Shown piece by piece: positions 47,134 to 55,970 of a DNA stretch of 64,000 nt. The position numbers were made by a program, and so were the translations under genes. Below the pieces are notes generated by a model. It made no database searches and was not told where the DNA came from. It was given only the letters and a program-made list of their open reading frames with translations. The stretch covers positions 2,666,001-2,730,000 of the forward strand of contig NC_089459.1 of assembly GCF_026210795.1 (NCBI RefSeq), written 5' to 3'. Position 1 is the first letter of the stretch, and the number at the start of each line of letters is the position of its first letter. The DNA comes from Rhizophagus irregularis. Lineage: Eukaryota > Glomeromycota > Glomeromycetes > Glomerales > Glomeraceae.

Positions 47134-48551
47134 GTTCAACTTTCGGGTGGGCTTTTGAAATACAGAAACTCCAAAGATTTGTAAGTACGAATACTTTGGA
47201 GTTTATTTTATTTTTTTTTTAATATGAACGATTACTAACCATTTTTTTTTCTTTTTTTTAGGTTTGGCCATTCAGGTGACTTCTGAAGAATGGAAAAAAC
47301 TAAGTTTCGTAAATTCGGAACTTAGTTTATTTTTTAAATATTATGAACAGTTATTAACCGTTCTTTTTCTTTTATTTTTTATAGGTTCGGCGTCTCGAGT
47401 AGGGCTTTCAAGTTTCGAAGAACAAAAAAAACCAAGATTCGTAAGTATATATGAATCTTAGTTTTAATTTTTTTATTTTTTTAATTTTATTAATGAACTG
47501 TTACTAATAATCATTCCTTTCTTTATTTTTTAGGTTTGGGTAGGCTTTCGAAGAATGAAAACCCAAAAAAAAAGATTCGTAAGTACGAATCTTTATAATT
47601 TTTTTTTTGTTTTTTCTTTATTACGAACGGTTACTAATAACCATTCTTTTTTTTATTTTTTAGATTCAGGTGGACTTCTGAAAAATAAAAACCCAAAGTA
47701 AAGATTCGTAAGTACGAATCTTTATAATTTTTTTTTGTTTTTTTTATTATGAACAGTTACTAATAACTGTTCTTTTCTTTATTTTTTTAGGTGCGGTGGA
47801 CTTCTGACAAACGAAACCCCAAAGATAAAGATTCGTAAGTATGAATCTTTATAATTTTTTTTTTGTTTTTTCTTTATTACGAACGGTTACTAATAACCAT
47901 TCTTTTTTTTATTTTTTAGATTCGGGTGGACTTCCAAAAATGAAAACCCAAAGGTAAAGATTCGTAAATACGAATCTTTACTTTTTTCTTTTTTTTTAAT
48001 TTTATTAATGAACAGTTACTAATAACCGTTCTTTTCTTTATTTTTTTAGGTGTGATGGGCTTCTGACGAACAAAAATCCAAAGATAAAGATTCGTAAGTA
48101 CGAATCTTTACTTTATAATTTTTTTTTAATTTTATTAATGAACGGTTACTAATAACCATTCTTTTCTTTTTTATAAGTTCGGGTAGACTTCCAAAGAATG
48201 GAAAAAGAAAAATCTTTAAGATTTGTAAGTAATATACTTACAAATCTTTTTTTTTAATGTTATGGAACGGTTACTAACCGTTCCTTTGATTTTTTTTATA
48301 GGTTCAGGTGGATTTCCATCTTTCCAAGGAATGGAAAAAACTAAAGATTCGGTATGAATCTTTATTTTTTTATTTTTGTTTATTATTACGAACGATTTCT
48401 AATCATTCTTTTTCTTTTTTTTTTAGGTCAGTGTCTTCCAAAGAATGGAAAAAACCAAGATTTGTAAGTACGAATCTTGGTTTTATTTTTATTTTTTTTT
48501 TATAATATTAATGAACGGTTACTGATAACTGTTCTTATTTTATTTTTTTAG
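47134..48551 (+). repeat. Tandem array of 11 exon-intron-like units
   Basis: Units start at 47134, 47262, 47385, 47534, 47664, 47791, 47920, 48050, 48178, 48302 and 48427; the twelfth acceptor ends at 48551. Period is 123-149, mostly about 128. Each unit is an exon-like block of about 37-57 bases (typically GTTCGGGTGGACTTC ... AAAGATTC), a donor GTAAGTA or close (47181, 47309, 47441, 47579, 47708, 47835, 47964, 48094, 48225, 48352, 48464), a TACTAA-type branch site, a T-rich tract and TAG or AAG. Donors lie in a hairpin (GATTCGTAAGTACGAATC) and branch sites in another (AACGGTTACTAATAACCGTT). Block lengths are mostly 44, not multiples of three, so an encoded protein is unlikely. No match to a known element type comes to mind. 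Confidence 0.85.
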
Positions 48552-49746
48552 GTTCAGTGCGCTTAAAGCTCCAAACGGGTCAGTTCAGTTCAGTTTTAGT
48601 AAGGAACTGGAACCGGCCTGACATTCAGTTCTGGTTTCGGTTCGGTTCTTTGGATTTAAGTCCGACCTGGAAGTCAAAAATATTTCAACTTATATCTATT
48701 AAACAAAATTTCCTGACAAATTAAAGTTTTGCCATTTTTACATCTTTTTGTGAATTAATGGTATTGCTTGTAAAAGCTCATTGAGATTATTATCCACAAA
48801 TATCTTTTCTTTCCTAGTTACATAGATCTGAATCAGAATATTTCTTTAGCATAGCACAAGAAATAAATCCAGATTTTAATTTTGCCGAACTTATTTAGAT
48901 ATTATCTAAGATCTCACAATACACAAAAGCTTTACAGAATAAAAAATTAAGTTTTGATAAAGAAAGATTTGTACGTAAAGGTACAGTATATACTTCTTCA
49001 GAAATAAAATGAATTATTAAAATTAATGATGATGGAAAATAAGAACCTAGTGATGATTTTATTGAAATTTGTTCACAATTAAACAAAATTGCCCAACTTC
49101 CTGATAACTTATATACTTTAAATGGTGGTGATAGTAGTAAGTTTTATTTAAATTAAAATTTTCTTGCTTTTAACAAAAATTTTATTAATTATTATTGTTA
49201 TATATTTTTAATTATTATGGTCAATTTATGCGTATCTTCCATCTCTACACTCAATTTGTCAAATATTATCATATTAATATTTGTTTTATAATAAACTAAG
49301 TTTTGAGTTTTTATATAATCAACGAAAAACTTATGAGGCATATTGTTCAAAACCTCTTGAATAAAAATTCAAAATAGTTGAAATAAATTCAAAAATAACT
49401 GAAGGATCAAATGCAATTCAATCAAATATGGCTAGTTATTTTATTGTTTATTTTACCAAGAATAAAAATCCAGAACAAAGATTCATAATTCAAAGAGAAA
49501 AATGATGAAAAAATAATCAAAAGAATATTACTATAGTATTAGCACAATTGCATATTCAAGAATTGGCTAAGTCTAGAAAAAGCAAGAAATTAAATAAAAA
49601 AATCGATAAAGAAAATTTAATTGAAAGTAAGTTTTTTATTAGTTTAACTTTTATAGAGCTCCAAATGGTTCCAGTTTGAACCGAAAACTGATCTGAAATT
49701 GACCAAAGATTCAGTTCAGTTCTTGATTTAGTTTTAGAACTAGAAC

Positions 49747-50043
49747 AGGACCCCGGATATCTAATATAAAGGTCATAATGGACTTTTGGCCAAAAACACC
49801 CCTTTTTGCTGAAACTCAAAAAATCGTTTTTTGTAAATATCTCAGCATCCAGTAATTCAATTTTAATGAACTTTTTTTTATTTTGTAGCCCTCATTTAGC
49901 TCTACAATTTAAAAAAAAGTTCATCAAAATTGGACCACTGGATGCCGAGATATTTACAAAAAACGATTTTTTAAGCCCCTGAAAAATGGGCCAATCTGCC
50001 GAAAGTGTGACTTATGACCTGTTTTGGAGATATCCGGGGTTCT
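49747..50043. mobile_element. Fold-back MITE with ACTAGAAC duplication
   Basis: 297 bases, ends AGGACCCCGGATATCT ... AGATATCCGGGGTTCT (one difference in 15). ACTAGAAC is duplicated on both sides (49739-49746, 50044-50051). The interior is one large stem: CTCAGCATCCAGTAATTCAA and ATTTTAATGAACTTTTTTTT pair with their near-complements beyond a short loop at about 49890-49910. Confidence 0.85.
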
Positions 50044-50086
50044 ACTAGAACCATTCAGTTCAGTTCAGTTCTATTTTATTTTAAGA

Positions 50087-51452
50087 AAAAATGTGAAAAT
50101 TAAAATAACTCGGCAACCAGTGATCGTATAAAGATGTGCAATAGCTCATTAGATCGTCTTATCAAGATGCGTCAAATGGTAGTAAGATCATCTCTCTAGC
50201 CTTGATATATCACGAAATAATCAATACTAAACATTTTTTATAAAACTAATAATAGAATCGTATCTATTGATTCTAGAGAAATGATTTTAGCATCATTTGA
50301 TAAGTCTTAATAAGATAAATCTAATGAGTTTTTTTTCATTTTTTTATGATTACTACATAACAAGTTATCTTAATTTTCACATTTTTTTAAATTTTTAAAT
50401 GTCAAAAAATAAAAATTCTGATCTAGGATATAACCCATCTTCTACTGATTGTATTAGAACCATCTTTAGCTCATTAGAACTGTCTTAGTAAGACGAGTTG
50501 AATAACAGTAAGATCATATCTCTAGCATCGATAGATACCTTTCTAATGCTAATTTTCTAAAATTGCTTAGTAGTATGATTTAGTGATACCTGGCTAAACT
50601 TTTTTTACCAAAAATTTCAGTTTTGTCTCCAACAAGTTTCGGTTTCGTCTTATAAAGCTAAATATAGTAATAATTTTTAAGTTTAAATTTTAATTATATA
50701 AAATTATAGTTTTATTATAAAAATATATGAAATTATATTATATATATAATAGTTTTATATATTCCTTTAAAAAATATTATATTTTAATATAAATTTATTA
50801 TTATTTTTTTTTTATAAGTAATTATTAATAATTAAAATCCATGGAAATCTATAAAAAATCCATGGAAATACTATGGAATATTGAATTTCAGCATTTCATC
50901 TTTTAATTTTAAATGTCTAAACTATTTCGATTTAATCAAATAACTAAATATTTTGGTTTCGTCCAGGATCTCTAGACTATGATTTATCTCATGATATACC
51001 GATGCTAGAGATATGATCTTACCATCATTCAACTCGTATCACTGAGACGGTTCTAATGAGCTAAAGATCATTCTAATACAAACAGTAGAAGATGGGTTAT
51101 ATTTTAGATCAGAATTTTTATTTTTTGACATTCAAAAATTTAAAAAAATGTGAAAATTAAGATAACTCATTATGCAGTGATCATAAAAAATGAAAAAGGT
51201 TCATTAGATTCGTTTCATTAAGACCTATCAAATGATGCCAAGATCATTTCTCTAGAATCAATAGATACGATTCTATCACTAGTTTCATAAAAAATGTTTA
51301 GCATTGATTATCTTGTAATATATCAAGGCTAGAGAGATGATATTACCACCATTCAACGCGTCTTGATGAAATGATTCTAATGAAATATTGCATGTCTTTA
51401 CTATACGATCACTAGTTGCCAAGTTATTTTGATTTTTGCATTTTTTTTTAAC
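50087..51452. repeat. 1.4-kb fold-back structure made of hairpin repeats
   Basis: The left arm (about 50087-50560) and right arm (about 51000-51452) are diverged inverted copies: AAAATAACTCGGCAACCAGT pairs with ACTAGTTGCCAAGTTATTTT. Each arm contains the TTACTACCATT/AATGGTAGTAA cores also seen at 42003-42370. The middle (50560-51000) is AT-rich. Confidence 0.65.
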
Positions 51453-51625
51453 ATCAGATAGAACCAAACTGAACTGGACAGTTTTGGTTCAGTTTTCATT
51501 TGGTTTCAGTTCCAACCTGAACTGGAAAAAAACCACACTGAACTGACCCGTTTGGAGCTTTAAACTTTTATTTTTATATATAATAAAACTTTAATTAATA
51601 TGTTCTTTAAAATAGTTCCAAATAT

Positions 51626-52236
51626 ACATGAAACCGAAATTGGTTAATTTTGACCTCCAAAATGGTCGAAATGGTCGAAATAATTTCGACTTGAGCCCCT
51701 CCAAAAGTCAAAATGGTCGAAATTACGTCATAGTCATATGATTTTATAGTAAACAATAATATTAAAATTCAAAGTTAACGAACTCCGCATCCAGTGATTC
51801 GATTTTTATGATCTTTACACGGTTGGATTCAGCTCATCGAGAGGATTCAAATGATATGTATTTCATATTTGTAGCATCAATATTGACAGAGTTATTTACG
51901 TTTAAAATTTGGTATTAAATAATCTTATAATTTTTATAGTAATCAATAATTTTAAAATTCAAAGTTAACGATCTCTGCATCCAGTGATTCAACTTTTATA
52001 ATCTTTACGCAGTTGGATTCAGCTCATCAAGAGGATTCCAATGATATGTATAATGTATTTCATATTTGTAGCATCAATTTTGACGGAGTTATTCACAGTT
52101 AAAATTTTATATTAAATTATAATTATAAAAATCACATGACTATGATGTAATTTCGACCATTTCAACTTTGATTTTGACTTTTGACCTTCTCAAGTCAAAA
52201 TATTTCTACTTTTGGGCTTTAATTTTAACTTCATAT
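51626..52236. mobile_element. Non-autonomous inverted-repeat element with 14-base flanking duplication
   Basis: ATAGTTCCAAATAT is present directly before (51612-51625) and after (52237-52250). Ends ACATGAAACCGAAATT and the complement of AATTTTAACTTCATAT match except for transitions. Inside, TGGTCGAAATTACGTCATAG is mirrored by CTATGATGTAATTTCGACCA, and a 180-base unit beginning AAATTCAAAGTTAACGA is duplicated in tandem (about 51770 and 51950). Confidence 0.75.
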
Positions 52237-52250
52237 ATAGTTCCAAATAT

Positions 52251-52639
52251 TGTAACAGCAAATATAACTGAAGAGTTTTCATTATTAAAGAGGGATTATG
52301 TATTTGTTCAATATGGTTTTCAGGTATACATTAGACGGGTAGAAGCTTTATATTTTGAGGCATAATCATTATTGCTATGCTGATAAACCTATTAAAGACC
52401 TAAATAATATTTCATATATTTCATTACATGTATTTGTTCCTTTATATTTAGATTTATTTACTGATATTGTTAAGGAGAATTATTATATACTTACACATCA
52501 TATCCTTTCAAATATTGTATATCATATTAAACAGAATAGTATAGTTATTGAAGAAATTTTAAAATTAGTTGGCAATGAAAAACACTTTTATTTTGACTAT
52601 TTTAGACAAAAAGATATAATTGAAAAAATGGTAGAATAG
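52251..52639 (+). pseudogene. Coding remnant interrupted by the 51.6-kb element
   Basis: From the target duplication the plus strand reads IVPNIVTANITEEFSLLKRD then VFVQYGFQVYIRRVEALYFE. After a one-base frame change it continues HNHYCYADKPIKDLNNISYI and LHVFVPLYLDLFTDIV, ending DIIEKMVE at 52639. I do not recognise the protein; a transposon-derived gene is the likeliest source given the surroundings. Confidence 0.4.
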
Positions 52640-53006
52640 GTTAAATTTGATTAAATGCCAAATTCTTTTAAATGAATAAATTTGTTAAATCTTAATACAA
52701 TAAATAATGTGATTATAAGGTCTGAAATTTGATTTGCATATTTTACAGGATTTTTGATATCAGGTGTTAATAATACGTACCACTCATATGAAAAATCCCT
52801 GTGTACAACTAATAGTAAAAAGTCAAAATGCCACTTGACCCCTATATATATTTCTGAATCTTGGTTTAGGACAAATTCAGTATAGCTAATTTATTATATA
52901 ATTGCAATATTAATGTAATCATCACATTTACTGATTAAAAAATATCATTACTATACATAATTTTAATATCAATATATGTGTTTTTATATATTATATACAT
53001 GTTTTT
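52640..53006. other. AT-rich spacer
   Basis: No gene. It ends at the target duplication of the retroposed element. Confidence 0.4.
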
Positions 53007-53297
53007 AAACTATTGTTATTTTACAAAAAAAAAAAAAAACTTTTTCCTGTACTGTTCACGTCCATTTTTCACACAAGAAATATTACGCTTTTTTCTCGTT
53101 AAATTACTAGAAAAATAGCACTTCAGTATTAAGACAAAAGTGTTTCTTGGTTTAAACAACACACTTTTTATTATCACTCTTTTCAGTTCGAACAAGTTCA
53201 CAAGGGCTTAATAGTCCTTTAAAGACATAAAAATTTTGTTTTCTTGCGAAATTTTTTCAAAAGAAGGCATAAATACGGTGCACCAATTAGATAAAAG

Positions 53298-54623
53298 ATG
53301 CCGAATAAAGAAATTTTTATTGGCTATACTTTTTTCCGTCCAGAAAAAGTGAAACGGTACACGGAGGCTGATACGATATACTCTACCCGAAAAGGAAAGT
53401 CCTACATCCTTTTACATGTAGATTCATTACGGAAAGAGAAAGATATGTTAACGATTGTTACCAACAATAGACATATAATAAAGAAATATGATAAGCCTTA
53501 TTTGATTAATTCGGATCGGCCTATGATGAATACTAAATACAGGATTTCAAAATACTTGATGAGTGTATTTTGTGGGTTACCTATTGATATAGAAACTAGA
53601 AACAAGTATTTTTTAAGAATACGTCAATTATTATTGGATAAACTTGTAGTTATTGAAAATAGATTGAAGAAACAAGAAAAGAACAGACAAACTACAACTT
53701 ATATTAAATTTAGTCATGGTAGACGAACATGGTATTTGGGGTTCTACATCCCATGTTTATTTTGTAGTAATGTCTGTGCTTATGTAATGTCAAACAATAG
53801 AAAAGTATGCCAAAATTGTCATTCTAAAGTGATAGTAACACCTACACCTCTCACGCAAAATACGTTTAAAAATTATTGTCAAAGTAAACAAATAGTAAGT
53901 AAACGCATAGGCGTTACTTATACAAAAAAGGTTTCAATGCATAGTGGCACAGGTAACTATTTAGTTACATACTCAAATTTGGGTATTAACAAACAGTTCA
54001 AGACGATGAAAGAACAAGAGAAGTATAAAAAGAGGTTTACGAATAGCCTCAAAACTCACAAGAATAAATGGAATTACACTAATAATAGATTTAAGTCAAA
54101 GCCAGTAGTTTCTAAACATCGATTGAAACAAAGAGGTGATATTCTCAAGAAACATTATATATCAAACAAGGAATTGGAGTTTCTGTTTGACCAAGTTACA
54201 AGTAGATCAGGATACAACATGTTGAAAGAAAATATTTTTATTAATTATTCCTTCAACTGTGAATATTTTCTGGAATTAAGGAAAAAAAAAGAAGCCACTC
54301 TCGAACATGAAAATATTAAGGTGGCTGAACAATCGACCAGTGCTGGTAAGAATATTATGGTCAATGATATTACCACAAGTTTTCAAGAGCTAGAAATTAG
54401 AGAACAGGATAACATGCTTCCCTGGCAAGAAATACTACGCAGACAAATACCGATTACCAGGCCTAAATTTCATAGGGGGTTGAATAGTGTTAGAGATCTT
54501 AAAACTCTAACGACATATCGTAATGGAATGAGAAGAAAGAGACTTGTTAATTTGTCTCATAATTATGTTATTGATCAGTATGATACAAAAGCTCGTAAGA
54601 TAAAGAGCATCTTGTGGTGTTAA
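53298..54623 (+). CDS. Unrecognised basic 441-aa protein with a zinc-ribbon-like Cys cluster
   Basis: One uninterrupted frame, MPNKEIFIGYTFFRPEKVKR at its start and KARKIKSILWC at its end. It is rich in Lys, Arg and Asn. Midway, PCLFCSNVCAYV and KVCQNCHSKVIV give two Cys pairs that could bind zinc. A later Lys-rich stretch could bind nucleic acid. It has no introns and lies within a poly-A-tailed insertion, so it is either the first open frame of a non-LTR retrotransposon or a captured, retrocopied mRNA. No reverse transcriptase is present. The frame is intact, which suggests recent insertion. Function not assigned. Confidence 0.65.
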   Translation: MPNKEIFIGYTFFRPEKVKRYTEADTIYSTRKGKSYILLHVDSLRKEKDMLTIVTNNRHIIKKYDKPYLINSDRPMMNTKYRISKYLMSVFCGLPIDIETRNKYFLRIRQLLLDKLVVIENRLKKQEKNRQTTTYIKFSHGRRTWYLGFYIPCLFCSNVCAYVMSNNRKVCQNCHSKVIVTPTPLTQNTFKNYCQSKQIVSKRIGVTYTKKVSMHSGTGNYLVTYSNLGINKQFKTMKEQEKYKKRFTNSLKTHKNKWNYTNNRFKSKPVVSKHRLKQRGDILKKHYISNKELEFLFDQVTSRSGYNMLKENIFINYSFNCEYFLELRKKKEATLEHENIKVAEQSTSAGKNIMVNDITTSFQELEIREQDNMLPWQEILRRQIPITRPKFHRGLNSVRDLKTLTTYRNGMRRKRLVNLSHNYVIDQYDTKARKIKSILWC

Positions 54624-55119
54624 GAAAGTATAAAAATGTAATTAGTTACTCTTGTTTTGTTTTTCTATTTTCTTTTGTGGGATGACTAATTACGAAGAAA
54701 CAAATTATCAAAAGGGAAAAAATAAATAATTATTTTAGGATTTTAAATCATTCCTTATCTGATAATATTTACATAAGGCTATTTGGTTAGAAAGAAAAAT
54801 ATATAGACAGATTGTCTATTGAATTTATTTTTAGTTTCACACCATTCCATATTTGATTATATTTACATATGGCAAATTTTATTTGAAAGAAAAATATATA
54901 AACGTCTTTTAGTTGTTTTAAAGAATTAATTATATATGTGTTCATCATTCTGTATTCGATAGTATGTACATACAGCTTTTTTAATAAAGAAAGAATCATA
55001 CATGCACGTTATTTATAACGTGTAGACGATTAAAAAGTTTCTTAGTTAAAATTATACAAGAATATTCAAGAGATGATATAGATATACATGAATTAAAAAT
55101 TAAAATTAATGAGCTCGGT

Positions 55120-55473
55120 ATGTGGGACATTGGTCGCTTATATGATTTTACATTTTTAATGAAAAATCAAATTAGTTGTCAGTTAATGGAATTATTAAGG
55201 TGCTATAAAATAACTGAAGAAAAATTGTTGTATAAGGTACTGAAACAAATAACTGGTAGAGTTTTATTAGAATTCAAAGTGCTTATTTGGGAACCAAGGA
55301 ACGAGTTACAAATAAAGGAAGAAAAGCAGTGCGGTATTAGCGGTAAAGATAAAAAAGCTAAGTCACATAGTAAACGCACCGGCTGCGCGTTAAAACGCGA
55401 CTGTAACATGCTTAAAGTAATTGGAATAAATGGAATGATTTGGCATTCGGTCACTGGGCAAATTTTTAGGTAG
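55120..55473 (+). CDS. Possible small open frame in the 3' part of the retroposed element
   Basis: MWDIGRLYDFTFLMKNQISC begins a 117-codon frame ending TGQIFR. Its middle has KGKDKKAKSHSKRTG-like basic sequence. It may be a truncated second open frame of the element. No recognised domain; could equally be untranslated 3' sequence. Confidence 0.35.
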   Translation: MWDIGRLYDFTFLMKNQISCQLMELLRCYKITEEKLLYKVLKQITGRVLLEFKVLIWEPRNELQIKEEKQCGISGKDKKAKSHSKRTGCALKRDCNMLKVIGINGMIWHSVTGQIFR

Positions 55474-55606
55474 ATCATGACAGTCACCTTTGAATTTGAG
55501 GTCGCATCATAGTTTTTTAACAATGATGTGATCGTTTAGGTGACAGGTCGACTTGTTCTTTATGAAAAGTAGTCTTGTTTCATAATGCTTAATTCTTATA
55601 TGTATT

Positions 55607-55850
55607 TAAGGTTGCTTGCCGAAATTTAGGGGTTTAGGCAAGATGGCGTTTCGCCGAAAAGCGAAATTCTGCCAAAACTATATTAAAGTTATATTAAAAA
55701 ACTGGCGAAACTTTGGAGAAAGGTGAAACTGCCGAAACTTATTATAAATGCTGAAACTGCCAAAACTCTGCCGAAACTATAATAAATCTATAGTAAAATT
55801 TTGACGAAACTAATTGTAGGATTTTGAAGAGGTTTAGACAAGCAACCTTA
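55607..55850. mobile_element. Second copy of the TAAGGTTGCTTG MITE, inverted interior
   Basis: 244 bases, ends TAAGGTTGCTTGCC ... ACAAGCAACCTTA, exact 8-bp duplication TATGTATT (55599-55606, 55851-55858). The interior has GCCGAAACT words where the 43.9-kb copy has TTTCGGCA, so the two lie in opposite orientation. Confidence 0.9.
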
Positions 55851-55970
55851 TATGTATTTGTTTATCTTATATTTTGTAAGTTTATATATGTAAGTAAGTG
55901 TGATTATAATAAGACATGATCGCATCTATAATAAAGTTTTAAAAAAAAAAAAAAACTATTGTTATTTTAC

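Larger units (their letters stand above)
48564..51562 (+). mobile_element. Decayed 3-kb inverted-repeat transposon with nested elements
   Basis: Left end TAAAGCTCCAAACGGGTCAG then TTCAGT is mirrored by ACTGAACTGACCCGTTTGGA then GCTTTA at the right end. A second left-like end (AGAGCTCCAAATGGTTCCAG) lies at about 49655, so two related copies may be superimposed. Between 48780 and 49640 the plus strand has an interrupted coding trace (KISQYTKALQNKKLSFDKER; FIEICSQLNKIAQLPDNLYT; MASYFIVYFTKNKNPEQRF). It has several stops and is a dead protein gene. No target duplication found. The element sits in the twelfth exon-like block of the preceding array. Confidence 0.7.
53007..55970 (+). mobile_element. 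Retroposed 2.9-kb element with 18-bp target duplication and poly-A tail
   Basis: AAACTATTGTTATTTTAC occurs at 53007-53024 and again at 55953-55970. Immediately inside the right copy is an A-run (from 55941) preceded by AATAAA (55930-55935). This is the mark of target-primed insertion of a polyadenylated transcript, as made by LINE machinery. The insert carries one long open frame (53298-54623) and a shorter one (55120-55473). Unusually, an A-run of 15 also follows the left duplication. A MITE (55607-55850) later landed in its 3' part. Confidence 0.82.

Noticed and set aside
47264-48505. Protein-coding gene made of the EEWKK-type frames in the array
   Set aside because: Blocks are mostly 44 bases, so frames change at each junction, and stops (TGA, TAA) occur in several blocks.
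47134-48551. CRISPR-like repeat array
   Set aside because: Units are diverged over their whole length, have no constant repeat plus unique spacer pattern, and the genome is eukaryotic.
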